Positions 49,002 through 58,209 of a DNA stretch of 64,000 bases are shown piece after piece (position 1 is the stretch's first letter; each line of letters begins with the position of its first letter). This DNA is from Duganella zoogloeoides (GTDB lineage Bacteria; Pseudomonadota; Gammaproteobacteria; Burkholderiales; Burkholderiaceae_D): the NCBI RefSeq assembly GCF_034479515.1, contig NZ_CP140152.1, forward strand, positions 1,054,001-1,118,000, written 5' to 3'. The position numbers were made by a program, and so were the translations under genes. The notes beneath the pieces were generated by a model. The model had not been told where the DNA came from, searched no databases, and saw nothing but the letters and a program-made list of their open reading frames with translations.

Positions 49002-50108
49002 TCAGCCTCCGATATAGGACATCTCGACCCTGGCGCCGCGCGCCAGGCCGTCGGTATCATTGGTGCGCAGCTCGGAATAGCGGTCGCCACGGGCGCGCCA
49101 CAGGTGCGCGAGCGCGGTGCTGATCTCGGCGTCGTTGCGGCCCGCGCGCAACAGCGCGCGCAGGTCGTAGCCGCCGCTGGCGAACAGGCACGTATATACC
49201 TTGCCCTCGGTGGACAGGCGCGCGCGCGAGCAGTCGCTGCAAAACGCCTGGGTGACGCTGGAAATGAGGCCGATCTCGCCGCTGCCGTCCGCATACCGCC
49301 AGCGCGCGGCGGTCTCGCCGCTGTAGTTGGCGGCCACCGGCGCCAGGGGCAGTTCGGCGCCGATGCGGCGTACCACCTCCGACGATGGAATCACTTCATC
49401 CATTTTCCAGCCGTTGGAGGCGCCCACGTCCATGTATTCGATAAAGCGCAGGATGTACGGTGTGTCCTTGAAGTAGCGCGCCATCGGCAGGATTTCCTGG
49501 TCGTTCATGCCACCCTTGACCACCATATTGATCTTGATCGGCCCCAGGCCCACCTGGTGCGCCACGTCGATCCCTTTCAAGACGTCGTCCACCGTGAAAT
49601 CGACATCGTTCATGCGTTGGAAGGTGGCGTTGTCGAGCGCATCGAGCGAGACGGTGACCCGTTGCAGCCCGGCGTCCCTGAGCGACTGCGCCTTGCGCGC
49701 CAGCAGAGAGGCATTGGTGGTGAGCGTGAGGTCGAGCGGCTTGCCGCTGACGGTTTTCAGTTCGGCCAGCATGCCAATCAGGCGTTCGAGATTCTTGCGC
49801 AGCAGCGGTTCGCCGCCGGTCAGGCGGATTTTTTCGACGCCGTGGGCAATGAAGATGCGGGCGATACGGGTAATTTCCTCGAACGACAGCAGCGCGGTAT
49901 GCGGCAGGTACTGGTAATCGTTGTTGAACACCGCCTTGGGCATGCAGTACACGCAGCGGAAATTGCAGCGGTCGGTGACCGAGATGCGCAGGTCGTGCAG
50001 CGGCCGCGCCAGGCGGTCGGCAAGCAATCCGGTGGGCGCTTCGAGCGGGAAGGGGATGGCCGGCGCGCTGGCGCGCTGCGCGGTCATCATGATGACTTTC
50101 TCTGACAT
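49002..50108 (-). CDS. moaA: GTP 3',8-cyclase MoaA
   Basis: 368 residues. The radical-SAM cysteines are in [23 protein letters not shown] is the SAM-binding motif; the C-terminal 4Fe-4S set includes [11 protein letters not shown] and TCLF; the protein ends in the conserved Gly-Gly. It converts GTP to 3',8-cyclo-dihydro-GTP, the first step of molybdopterin synthesis. It is followed directly by the MobA-MoeA gene. Confidence 0.95.
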   Translation of the reverse strand: MSEKVIMMTAQRASAPAIPFPLEAPTGLLADRLARPLHDLRISVTDRCNFRCVYCMPKAVFNNDYQYLPHTALLSFEEITRIARIFIAHGVEKIRLTGGEPLLRKNLERLIGMLAELKTVSGKPLDLTLTTNASLLARKAQSLRDAGLQRVTVSLDALDNATFQRMNDVDFTVDDVLKGIDVAHQVGLGPIKINMVVKGGMNDQEILPMARYFKDTPYILRFIEYMDVGASNGWKMDEVIPSSEVVRRIGAELPLAPVAANYSGETAARWRYADGSGEIGLISSVTQAFCSDCSRARLSTEGKVYTCLFASGGYDLRALLRAGRNDAEISTALAHLWRARGDRYSELRTNDTDGLARGARVEMSYIGG

Positions 50109-50270
50109 GACTCGTGGTCTGAACTCTAAACTTGCTGGGATTGAAAGGTAGTTCCGCGCTGTACTGACTGCGCCATGTGCTTACGATACCACGAGCGGGC
50201 GTTGCTCGTAGCCATACACCCGGCCAGGGCAACCGTGCCCGATGAGCTTTTGCCGGCTGCGACAGTGCAT

Positions 50271-50299
50271 AAAAAAAGGGAAGCGCGAGGCTTCCCTTT
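50271..50299 (-). terminator. rho-independent terminator of rne
   Basis: AAAGGGAAGC (50275-50284) pairs with GCTTCCCTTT (50290-50299) over a 5-nt loop; on the minus strand the stem is followed by a seven-T run. It starts 20 nt after the rne stop codon. Confidence 0.9.
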
Positions 50300-50318
50300 G
50301 ATCAGCTCACCGCAACGA

Positions 50319-53300
50319 TCAGCGGCGCGTGTCGATCTGCACCATCGGCTCGTCGTTCTGCGGCGGCAGCGGCTTGCGCTCGCGTGGCACGCGGACCGGC
50401 GCTACCACCTTGGCGGCAGCTTCCTGCGCGGCGCGCAGTTTTTCCGGATCGGTGGCCGCCAGGGTCAGGCCGGCGGAGCCGAGCACGGCTTGCAGGTCGG
50501 CCGGGGTCGCTGCTGCCACAGGTGCAGGCGCTGCGGTTGGGGCAGGTGCTGCGACTGGTGCTGGTGCCGGAGTTGCCACTGGAGCAGGGGCCGGAGCCTC
50601 CACCGCAGCAGGAGCAGCAGTCGCTACTGGAGCAGAAGCCGCCACTGGTGCAGGGACTGGCGCCTCTGCAACTGGTGCTGGCGCTGCTTCGGCAACCGCC
50701 GGTGCTGCTACAGGGGCTGCTACCACAGCGGCTTCGGCTACAGGCGCTGCGGCCACCGCTGCTGGCGCAACGGGCGCAACTGGCGCTTCCACCTCGGCTG
50801 CTGCCACCGGCGCTGGCGCGGCTTCTGCCACGGCCGGCGCTGCTGGTGCAACCTGCTCAGCAGGCGCAGCAGGTGCCAGTGGTGCTTCAGTGGCAGTTGC
50901 CACCGGTGCTGCTGGCGCTTGCGCTGCGGTCGGTGCTGCTACCGATACCACTGGCGCTGCTGCGGCCACCGGAGCGGCCGGCTCTGCTACTGCTGGTGCT
51001 GTTTCACTGGCGACTTCCACTGTTGCCGGGGCTGGCGCCTTGGCAACAACTGGCGCGGCCGGGGCGACGTCCGCTGCCGGCGTGGCTGCTGCCACGACAG
51101 GCTCGGCAACTGGTGCCGGCGCTTGTTCGGCGGCAGGAGCAGCCTCAACTGCGGCGGCTGCGGCTGCTGCCGGTGCTGCAACGGCTGCGACTTGCGCACC
51201 ATCGTGCTCGGCGTAGCCTTGCTCGCCATCGGCGCCCTCACTGCCTTCGCCTGCCTCGTTGTCCTGGCCTTCGCCATCACGATCACGGCGGTTACGGTTG
51301 CGGCCGCCACGACGACGGCGACGACGCGGCTCATCGCCTTCGCCTGCCAGGTCTTGCGCTTCGCCTTCCGGACCGGCATTCGGTGCGGTTTTCAGGATGC
51401 TGGTGGCTTCGGCTTCAGGACCCGTCGCAGGGGCCAACACGCCTGCTGCGAAGGTGCCCGAGGCGGCAACCGACGCTGCGGCAACCGGTGCTCCTGCGCC
51501 CAGTGCCAGCTCATCAACCTTGGCTTCCACCGGCGCCTTGTCGGCACGTGGTTCACGTGGTGGACGCGGTTCGCGTGGCGGACGCTCACCACGTTCCGGA
51601 CGCTCGCCGCGCTCGGGACGTTCCGCGCGTTCAGGACGCTCGGCGCGTTCAGTGCGTTCGCGTGGCGGCTGGCCGTCTGCTGGTGCATTGTCGCGGCCTT
51701 CGCGTGGCTCACGGCCTTCACGCGGTTCGCGTGGTGGACGCGGTGGACGGGCCGGGCGGCCGGCGTCGGCGGCCTTGGTCTCGTCCGATACCGGACGGGC
51801 GGCGCCTGGTTCGCGCTCTTCGCGTTCCGGACGGCCATTCTTGCCGGTGCGGGTACGGCCGCGGGGGCCACGGGTGGCGTTGCGGTCGGCATTACGGTCC
51901 GGCGACGGCGCCTTGACCACGATGGTCGGCTGCTGCGGCAGGACCGGTTTCGCCGGTTCCGGGCTCAGGAAGCTGAACAGCTTGGCAAAGAAACCTTTCG
52001 GCGCTGGCGCCGGCACCGGGGCCGGGGCTGGCGTGATGACGGTTTCGGCCGGCTTGCGCTCGACCAGCGGTGCTGGCTGGTCAGGGGTGATGGTCTTGAC
52101 CATGGCTTCCTGGCGTGGCTTGGCTTCTTCCTTCTGGCGCTTGCTGTAGGCCATGTCGGTTTCCGCTTGCTCGGCCAGGTTGTAGCTGGCCTGGCTGTCC
52201 TCCAGGCGCGGATCGTCATGCTTGATGCGCTCAAGCTTGTAGTGCGGCGTGTCGAGGTGCTTGTTCGGGATCAGAATCACGGAAATGCGGTGACGGTTCT
52301 CGATTTTCAGCACTTCGCCGCGTTTTTCGTTGAGCAGGAACGCTGCCACATCGACGGGCACTTGCACGTGGATGGTGGCCGAGTTTTCCTTCATCGCCTC
52401 TTCCTGGATGATGCGCAGGACTTGCAGGGCCGACGATTCGGTATCACGGATGTGGCCGGTGCCGGAGCAGCGCGGGCAGGTCACGTGCGAACCTTCCGAC
52501 AGCGACGGACGCAGGCGCTGGCGCGACAGTTCCATCAGGCCGAAGCGCGAAATCTTGCCCATCTGGACACGGGCACGGTCGTGGTGCAGCGCATCCTTGA
52601 GGCGTTGTTCGACCTCGCGCTGGTTCTTGGCCACTTCCATGTCGATGAAGTCGATCACGATCAGGCCGCCCAGGTCGCGCAGGCGCAGCTGGCGGGCCAC
52701 TTCTTCGGCCGCTTCGCAGTTGGTGTTGAAGGCGGTGGTTTCGATGTCGGAACCGCGGGTGGCGCGGGCCGAGTTGACGTCAACGGACACCAGGGCTTCG
52801 GTGTGGTCGATGACGATGGCGCCGCCCGATGGCAGCGGCACGGTGCGGCTGTAGGCGGTTTCGATCTGGTGTTCGATCTGGAAGCGCGAGAACAGCGGCA
52901 CGTCGTCGCTGTAACGCTTTACACGGTGCACCATGTCGGGCATCACGTGGCTCATGAACTGGTGTGCCTGCTCGTAAATCTCGTCGGTATCGATCAGGAT
53001 CTCGCCGATATCGGGCTGGAAGTAATCGCGGATGGCACGGATCACCAGCGACGACTCCTGGTAGATCAGGAAGGCGCCGGAAGCCGACTTGCCAGCGCCT
53101 TCGATCGCGCGCCACAGTTGCATCAGGTAGTTCAAGTCCCATTGCAGTTCATCGACGTTGCGGCCGATGCCGGCGGTGCGGGCGATGACCGACATGCCTG
53201 CTGGCAGGTCGAGCTTGTCCATGGTCTCGCGCAGTTCCTGGCGCTCTTCACCTTCGACGCGACGCGAAACACCACCACCGCGCGGGTTGTTCGGCATCAG

Positions 53301-53681
53301 GACCAGGTAGCGACCGGCCAGCGACACGAAAGAGGTCAGGGCGGCGCCTTTATTGCCGCGCTCTTCCTTTTCGACCTGGACCATGATTTCCTGGCCTTCG
53401 CGCAATGCTTCCTTGACGGACGCGTTGCGAACATCGACGCCTTCCTTGAAATAAGTTCGCGCTACTTCTTTGAATGGGAGGAAACCGTGGCGATCTTCGC
53501 CGTAGCTGACGAAGCAAGCTTCGAGCGATGGTTCGATGCGGGTGATCACGCCTTTGTAGATGTTGGACTTGCGCTGTTCGCGTCCGGCGGTTTCGATATC
53601 GATATCGATCAGTTTCTGACCATCGACAATCGCTACGCGCAGCTCTTCTTGCTGCGTAGCATTAAACAACATGCGTTTCAT
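50319..53681 (-). CDS. rne: ribonuclease E
   Basis: 1120 residues. The catalytic half (1-about 520) has the S1 domain (NIYKGVITRIEPSLEACFVSYG), the DNase I-like domain with the metal Asp residues in SVDVNSARATRG and LIVIDFIDM, and the zinc link CPRCSGTGH. The C-terminal half is disordered: an Arg/Glu/Pro-rich tract with repeats of ERPER and PREPR, then over 250 residues of Ala, Pro and Val. It starts RNA decay and processes rRNA and tRNA; the basic tract probably binds RNA and degradosome partners. Confidence 0.95.
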   Translation of the reverse strand: MKRMLFNATQQEELRVAIVDGQKLIDIDIETAGREQRKSNIYKGVITRIEPSLEACFVSYGEDRHGFLPFKEVARTYFKEGVDVRNASVKEALREGQEIMVQVEKEERGNKGAALTSFVSLAGRYLVLMPNNPRGGGVSRRVEGEERQELRETMDKLDLPAGMSVIARTAGIGRNVDELQWDLNYLMQLWRAIEGAGKSASGAFLIYQESSLVIRAIRDYFQPDIGEILIDTDEIYEQAHQFMSHVMPDMVHRVKRYSDDVPLFSRFQIEHQIETAYSRTVPLPSGGAIVIDHTEALVSVDVNSARATRGSDIETTAFNTNCEAAEEVARQLRLRDLGGLIVIDFIDMEVAKNQREVEQRLKDALHHDRARVQMGKISRFGLMELSRQRLRPSLSEGSHVTCPRCSGTGHIRDTESSALQVLRIIQEEAMKENSATIHVQVPVDVAAFLLNEKRGEVLKIENRHRISVILIPNKHLDTPHYKLERIKHDDPRLEDSQASYNLAEQAETDMAYSKRQKEEAKPRQEAMVKTITPDQPAPLVERKPAETVITPAPAPVPAPAPKGFFAKLFSFLSPEPAKPVLPQQPTIVVKAPSPDRNADRNATRGPRGRTRTGKNGRPEREEREPGAARPVSDETKAADAGRPARPPRPPREPREGREPREGRDNAPADGQPPRERTERAERPERAERPERGERPERGERPPREPRPPREPRADKAPVEAKVDELALGAGAPVAAASVAASGTFAAGVLAPATGPEAEATSILKTAPNAGPEGEAQDLAGEGDEPRRRRRRGGRNRNRRDRDGEGQDNEAGEGSEGADGEQGYAEHDGAQVAAVAAPAAAAAAAVEAAPAAEQAPAPVAEPVVAAATPAADVAPAAPVVAKAPAPATVEVASETAPAVAEPAAPVAAAAPVVSVAAPTAAQAPAAPVATATEAPLAPAAPAEQVAPAAPAVAEAAPAPVAAAEVEAPVAPVAPAAVAAAPVAEAAVVAAPVAAPAVAEAAPAPVAEAPVPAPVAASAPVATAAPAAVEAPAPAPVATPAPAPVAAPAPTAAPAPVAAATPADLQAVLGSAGLTLAATDPEKLRAAQEAAAKVVAPVRVPRERKPLPPQNDEPMVQIDTRR

Positions 53682-54395
53682 TTTTTTAACTCCGCGACCC
53701 GTAGGCCAGCTCTATGCCGTCGGCTCGTGGAAGCCGGCGACGAAGGTTTTGGGGTATACGCGAAGAGTCAGAACGATTGCGGGGGGTATTGCCCATTCTG
53801 TGCGGAGCAGCAGCGCGGGAGGTAACCGGCGCTGCGGACGCAACTGGGCGCTGAGAGGCTGAACGTCAGGCCGCGGGCTCGCATCACCTGTACACCTCCA
53901 TGCGGCCCATAAGGACGGCAGAGAAATACAGGCGGTGAGCAGCAACGTTGAGAGCCAAATCCTCAAGCTTACATACTACAAGTAATCAATATCGCAGCGA
54001 CGACAGTGTGCCGGGCTGAAATGTTACAGGGCTGGTGACAGCCATCCGTTGAGCTTGCAGCAAAGCATGGGGTCCGGCGGAAACGGCAAGCGTTATCAAC
54101 TTCATCAATCGGCCAGCCGACTCTTGACCGGCTGGCCGCACTTTATCCTTACAATACTATCATTCTGATCCTGCCTCCCTGCCACTAACCGATTACAACA
54201 ACGGTGCAACCTTGATATCGGCAAGGGTGGTGCGTATACGTATTTCCCCCTGAATTTGCAATTAGGCGAGGCCAGGTAGGACGCCCCTGTGTAAAATATG
54301 CTTTTCTTCTTACACCAGCCGCAGTGTATGCCGCAGCGAAATGATTATATATTCAAAATGAAGGACTTAGAGAGATTTCTGGGAAGACAGCTTAA
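53682..54395. other. 714-bp gene-free region holding the rne leader and the rluC promoter region
   Basis: No protein gene is convincing here. It sits between the divergent rne and rluC starts, an arrangement known from other proteobacteria in which rne has a long autoregulated leader. A 10-bp hairpin lies at 54110-54138. The rluC-proximal 150 bp are AT-rich (AAAATATG, TATATATTC), fitting a promoter, but no pair of boxes was assigned. Confidence 0.6.
54110..54138 (-). other. perfect 10-bp hairpin in the presumed rne leader
   Basis: CGGCCAGCCG and CGGCTGGCCG pair across a 9-nt loop (ACTCTTGAC). No T tract follows on either strand, so it is unlikely to be an intrinsic terminator. Its place about 430 nt before rne fits a leader structure, which is an inference. 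Confidence 0.5.
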
Positions 54396-55409
54396 ATGAA
54401 GATGCAAAATGATGTTGTCCCCCCGTCACATTCCGCGACCACCGGCGCAGTACCCTCGTCGCAAGTCCCGCTGCAGGCGCAGTTCGTCACTATTTCCGAA
54501 GAAGACGCTGGACAAAGGATCGATAATTACCTGTTGCGAATTTGCAAAGGTGTACCGAAGAGTCACGTCTATCGCATCCTGCGTTCGGGCGAGGTGCGCG
54601 TCAACAAGGGGCGTATCGACCAGTTGTATCGCCTGGTCGAAGGCGATATGGTCCGCATTCCGCCAATCCGCATCGCGGAAAAAGCCGACGCCACCCACGT
54701 ACCAGCCGCCGAATTCAAGGTGATTTTCGAAGACAGCCACCTCCTGGTGATCGACAAGCCGGCCGGCGTGGCCGTGCATGGCGGCTCCGGCGTGTCGTTC
54801 GGCGTGATCGAACAATTGCGCGCCTCGCGCCCCGACGCCAAGTTCCTGGAACTGGTACACCGGCTCGACCGCGACACCTCGGGTTTGCTGTTGCTGGCCA
54901 AAAAGCGGTCGGCACTGACCAATCTGCACGAGCAGATGCGCGATGGCGACACCGACAAGCGTTATCTCACCATGGTGGCGGGCGACTGGAAAAATGCGCG
55001 GCAGCACGTCAAACTGGCGCTGCACAAGTATTCCACCGCCGAGGGCGAGCGCCGCGTAGCGGTCAATCCAGACGGGATGCCGTCGCATACCGTGTTTTCG
55101 CTGCTGAAAAAGTTCGCAGGCTTCGCCTTGTTGGAGGCGGAACTGAAAACCGGCCGCACGCACCAGATCCGCGTGCACCTGTCGGCGTCCGGTTTCCCGA
55201 TCCTCGGCGACGACAAGTACGGCGATTTCGCCCTCAACCGCGCGCTATTGAAAGCCGATGCGCAGCGCGGCGCGCTCAAGCGAATGTTCCTGCATGCGCA
55301 TCAAATTACGTTCACCCATCCGGACTCCGGAAAAATCATGACGCTGAACGCACCTTTAGCCGCCGAATGTGAGCGATTCTTGGTAAGCTTGGGCAAACCA
55401 ATTAACTAA
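54396..55409 (+). CDS. rluC: 23S rRNA pseudouridine synthase RluC
   Basis: 337 residues. An N-terminal S4 domain (about 30-95, GQRIDNYLLRICKGVPKSHVYRIL) precedes the RluA-class catalytic domain with ELVHRLDRDTSGLLLLAKK (catalytic Asp) and LKTGRTHQIRVHL. RluC modifies 23S rRNA positions 955, 2504 and 2580. The divergent position next to rne supports RluC over RluD. Confidence 0.92.
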   Translation: MKMQNDVVPPSHSATTGAVPSSQVPLQAQFVTISEEDAGQRIDNYLLRICKGVPKSHVYRILRSGEVRVNKGRIDQLYRLVEGDMVRIPPIRIAEKADATHVPAAEFKVIFEDSHLLVIDKPAGVAVHGGSGVSFGVIEQLRASRPDAKFLELVHRLDRDTSGLLLLAKKRSALTNLHEQMRDGDTDKRYLTMVAGDWKNARQHVKLALHKYSTAEGERRVAVNPDGMPSHTVFSLLKKFAGFALLEAELKTGRTHQIRVHLSASGFPILGDDKYGDFALNRALLKADAQRGALKRMFLHAHQITFTHPDSGKIMTLNAPLAAECERFLVSLGKPIN

Positions 55410-55451
55410 TCGCAAATATTTAGGGGCGCGCTGCGTGCAGCGGCTGAATTC

Positions 55452-56111
55452 ATGGCAAGAAAGCAATTTGATTTGATCGTGTTCGATTGGGACGGCACGT
55501 TGATGGACTCGACGGCCACCATTGTCCGTTGCATCCAGGCAGCGGCGCGCGACCTCGGCCTGCCGGTGCCGCGCGACGACAAGGCTGCCCACGTGATCGG
55601 CCTCGGCCTGCACGAGGCGATGCAGGCCGTGTTGCCCGATATCGACCCCACCTGGTACCCGCGCATGGTGGAGCGCTACCGCTATCACTTCCTCTCGCGC
55701 GACCACGAACTGGTGCTGTTCCCCGGCGTACGCGACATGTTGCAGGAACTTTCGCAGGAAGGTTACTTTCTGGCAGTAGCCACCGGCAAAAGCCGGGTAG
55801 GTCTGAACCGCGCCATGAACGACGTCAAGGTGCTGTCGCTGTTCGACGCCACCCGGTGCGCCGACGAAACGTTTTCCAAGCCGCATCCGGCCATGTTGCA
55901 GGAACTGACCAGGGAGTTGGGCCAGGATATGCGGCGTACGGTGATGATCGGCGATACGTCGCACGATTTGCTCATGGCGAACAATGCTGGTGCGGCCGGG
56001 GTGGCAGTGCAATATGGCGCCCACCCGGTCGAACAGCTGACCGCCTGCAATCCGGTGTATTCGGCTGCGACGGTGGCCGAATTGCACCAATGGCTGAGCG
56101 AGAACGCGTGA
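55452..56111 (+). CDS. HAD family hydrolase (phosphoglycolate phosphatase-like)
   Basis: 219 residues. HAD motif I is VFDWDGTLMDST (nucleophile Asp), motif II AVATGKSR, motif III with Lys in FSKPHPAM and motif IV GDTSHDLLMANNAGA; a small alpha-helical cap lies between. It is a cytoplasmic phosphatase of uncertain substrate. It follows rluC by 42 nt and its stop overlaps the next start by one base. Confidence 0.9.
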   Translation: MARKQFDLIVFDWDGTLMDSTATIVRCIQAAARDLGLPVPRDDKAAHVIGLGLHEAMQAVLPDIDPTWYPRMVERYRYHFLSRDHELVLFPGVRDMLQELSQEGYFLAVATGKSRVGLNRAMNDVKVLSLFDATRCADETFSKPHPAMLQELTRELGQDMRRTVMIGDTSHDLLMANNAGAAGVAVQYGAHPVEQLTACNPVYSAATVAELHQWLSENA

Positions 56112-56476
56112 TGGACGAGATCCTGGTCTGCGCCACCGCTGACGTGGAAGATGGCGGCAAGGGCGTACGTTTCGCCGTGAACGCCGACGGCACGGCCGGC
56201 ACCGGCTTCGTCGTGCGCTACGATGGCGCGCCATATGCCTACCTGAACCGCTGCGCCCATATGCCGATCGAACTCGATTGGGCGGAAGGCGAATTCTTCG
56301 AGTCCGGCGGCGCGTACCTGATGTGCGCCACGCACGGCGCCATCTATGCCCCCGACACCGGCGTATGCGCGGGCGGGCCCTGCCGGGGCGGCCGCCTGCG
56401 GCCGATCGCCGTCGTCGAGCGCGACCAGCAGATTTTCTGGCAACCGGACGACTACGTGCGGCCGCCAGCGGCCTGA
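56111..56476 (+). CDS. Rieske [2Fe-2S] domain protein
   Basis: 121 residues. The cluster ligands are Cys48 and His50 (RCAHMP) and Cys72 and His75 (CATHGAIY), spaced as in small Rieske ferredoxins; the CxH pair is followed by IELDW. No membrane helix is present, so it is a soluble electron-transfer protein or a ferredoxin-like partner. It is translated from the same mRNA as the HAD gene and sppA. Confidence 0.9.
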   Translation: MDEILVCATADVEDGGKGVRFAVNADGTAGTGFVVRYDGAPYAYLNRCAHMPIELDWAEGEFFESGGAYLMCATHGAIYAPDTGVCAGGPCRGGRLRPIAVVERDQQIFWQPDDYVRPPAA

Positions 56477-56496
56477 CTATCCAACTTAAGTAATCC

Positions 56497-57531
56497 ATGA
56501 GCGACCACCACATTCCCAAGTCCGGCGACAGCGACGCCGGCGGCGTCAATCCGCCACCTGCCACCCCTGTGCCGCCCGCAGCGTCGGCTGCTGCCGGCAA
56601 CTGGGAGCGCGCCGTGCTGGAAAAGCTGGTGTTTGCCACGCTCAAGGAGCAAAAATCGGCGCGCCGCTGGGGCATCTTCTTCAAATCCGTCACCTTGCTG
56701 GTGATCGTGGTGGCGCTGGCCACCTACATGGACGTCAACTGGACCGGCTCCGAGGAAACCCTGGGCCGCCATACCGCGCTGATCGAGATCGAGGGCGCCA
56801 TCGAATCCGAGGGCAGCGGGGCTGCAGCTATCGTGATCCCGGCGCTGAACAAGGCGTTTTCCGACAGCGGCTCGGTGGCCGTGGTGTTGCACATCAATAG
56901 CCCGGGCGGCAGCCCGGTCCAGGCCGGCATGATCGTGGACGAGATGCGGCGCCTGCGCACCGGCTATCCGTCGAAGCCGCTGTACGTGGTGGTGGACGAG
57001 ATTTGCGCCTCGGGCTGCTATTACATCGCCGCCGGCGCCGACCGCATATATGTCAACAAGGCCAGCATCGTCGGTTCGATCGGGGTGCTGATGGACGGTT
57101 TCGGCTTTTCTGGCGCCATGGAAAAAGTGGGCGTCGAACGGCGACTGCTGACGGCCGGTGAAAACAAGGGATTCATGGACCCGTTCAGCCCGCTGACCGA
57201 CAAGCACCGCCAGTATGCCCAGGCCATGCTCGATGAAATCCACCAGCAATTCATCGACGTCGTGCGTGCCGGTCGTGGCAAACGTCTCAAGGAAACCCCT
57301 GAGATGTTCTCGGGATTATTCTGGACCGGCGCCCGCTCGATCGACTTGGGCCTGGCAGACGCCTACGGCACCGTGGACAGCGTGGCGCGCGACGTGGTGC
57401 GGGCCGAGGACATCATCGACTACACCACCCACGAGGGACTGCCGGAGCGGGTGCTGAAGAAATTCGGCGCTGCCATGGGCGCGGGCGCCATCAAATCGGC
57501 GGTGGAGAGTGTCAAACCGACCTTGCGTTGA
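56497..57531 (+). CDS. sppA: signal peptide peptidase SppA (peptidase S49)
   Basis: 344 residues, the short form. One membrane helix near 67-84, then an S49 domain: HINSPGGSPVQAG, the nucleophile region CASGCYYIAAGAD (Ser, with Gly replaced by Cys after it), SIVGSIGVLMDGFG and the Lys general base in TAGENKGFMDPF. It degrades leftover signal peptides in the inner membrane. It starts 20 nt after the Rieske gene. Confidence 0.93.
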   Translation: MSDHHIPKSGDSDAGGVNPPPATPVPPAASAAAGNWERAVLEKLVFATLKEQKSARRWGIFFKSVTLLVIVVALATYMDVNWTGSEETLGRHTALIEIEGAIESEGSGAAAIVIPALNKAFSDSGSVAVVLHINSPGGSPVQAGMIVDEMRRLRTGYPSKPLYVVVDEICASGCYYIAAGADRIYVNKASIVGSIGVLMDGFGFSGAMEKVGVERRLLTAGENKGFMDPFSPLTDKHRQYAQAMLDEIHQQFIDVVRAGRGKRLKETPEMFSGLFWTGARSIDLGLADAYGTVDSVARDVVRAEDIIDYTTHEGLPERVLKKFGAAMGAGAIKSAVESVKPTLR

Positions 57532-57596
57532 GCGGCGAGATACCGGGTTTGCTGTCGCTCAAGGCAAACCGATTAACATTATCAATACCGACTTGC

Positions 57597-57624
57597 TTGC
57601 ATCTGCTACCAGTTCGGCTATAGT
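57597..57624 (+). promoter_or_regulatory. candidate promoter of the structured RNA
   Basis: TTGCAT (57597-57602) and TATAGT (57619-57624) are separated by 16 nt. The predicted start, near 57631, coincides with the first base of the GTAGTTC arm of the RNA structure described next. Confidence 0.5.
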
Positions 57625-57630
57625 GGTGGT

Positions 57631-57831
57631 GTAGTTCTTTCCAAGGGAGGTCGATATAAACTGTTTATCTCGTTGTCAGCAGAAAGTGAAGCAGAAGTTG
57701 AAGCTTAGCTTGATCCACCAAGAATGAACTACCTTACCGCATCTCGCATGCGGACTTGAGAGAATTGTGATTCCTCGTCAGCACCCGTACAGGGTGCTGG
57801 AAACAGCGGCGCAATGCCGCTGTTTCCTATT
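57631..57831 (+). ncRNA. candidate structured non-coding RNA downstream of sppA
   Basis: About 200 nt with at least five pairings: GTAGTTC (57631-57637) with GAACTAC (57726-57732); TAAA-CTG-TTTA near 57657-57667; CCGCAT/ATGCGG (57737-57753); CAGCACCC/GGGTGCTG (57779-57799); and GGAAACAGCGGC/GCCGCTGTTTCC (57799-57827), the last like a terminator though with a poor T tract. A promoter-like pair lies directly upstream. AAGGGAGG at 57643-57650 has no usable start codon behind it. It matches no RNA family I recognise. Confidence 0.45.
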
Positions 57832-58061
57832 GTGCTCGCAGATTCCTGCGTCATGCCACCGCCGTCCAGCCAGTCCAGAAACAGTTGCTGCTGCCGCGCA
57901 TACCACGCGGCTTGCGCGCTGCTGGTCAGCGCGCCGGTGGCTGGCGCCTGGCTTTCCGGCGCAGGCAGGCAACCGTAGCGGCAACGGCTGATCAGGAGCT
58001 GGGTGCGGTGGGTGGCGGCGTGGGAGCGGGCCAGCAAGGTGCGGATATAGGTGGTGGACAT
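57729..58061 (-). CDS. hypothetical protein, 110 residues
   Basis: The ATG at 58061 is preceded at good spacing by AGGAAG, which supports a real start. The middle has a plausible folded part (SAQAAWYARQQQLFLDWLDGG). The last 35 codons run through the perfect hairpins of the structured RNA on the other strand, so the C terminus is unusual and the gene may be shorter in function or spurious. No family is recognised. Confidence 0.4.
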   Translation of the reverse strand: MSTTYIRTLLARSHAATHRTQLLISRCRYGCLPAPESQAPATGALTSSAQAAWYARQQQLFLDWLDGGGMTQESASTIGNSGIAPLFPAPCTGADEESQFSQVRMRDAVR

Positions 58062-58145
58062 GGCGACTTCCTGCTGAGTATTTCCTAATGCGTTAGGCGA
58101 ATTCCTAATGCGGTTTGAAGTCTAACCCCGCAAACATTGGTGAAC

Positions 58146-58159
58146 TTGATGTATATCAA
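58146..58159. promoter_or_regulatory. perfect FNR-type box upstream of rsuA
   Basis: TTGATGTATATCAA fits TTGAT-N4-ATCAA exactly. It lies 50 nt before the rsuA ATG and 85 nt from the divergent small gene. Regulation by an FNR/Anr-type factor is inferred from the consensus only. Confidence 0.5.
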
Positions 58160-58209
58160 TAATGCGCGCCCCCCTCACAAGCGTACAGCCATCCTGTAAA
58201 ATTCGTGCC

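Noticed and set aside
50109..50270. Molybdenum cofactor riboswitch before moaA
   Set aside because: Only a small ACGAGC/GCTCGT hairpin was seen; the conserved Moco motif could not be found by eye.
50175..53825. Open frame of 1216 codons on the plus strand over rne
   Set aside because: The Cys/Arg/Trp-rich translation mirrors the Ala/Pro-rich RNase E codons; no ribosome site or domain is seen.
53712..53966. 84-codon minus-strand ORF with a signal-peptide-like start upstream of rne
   Set aside because: The hydrophobic start is short and the rest is Arg/Pro-rich without motif. It lies in the presumed rne leader, and no good ribosome site was seen.
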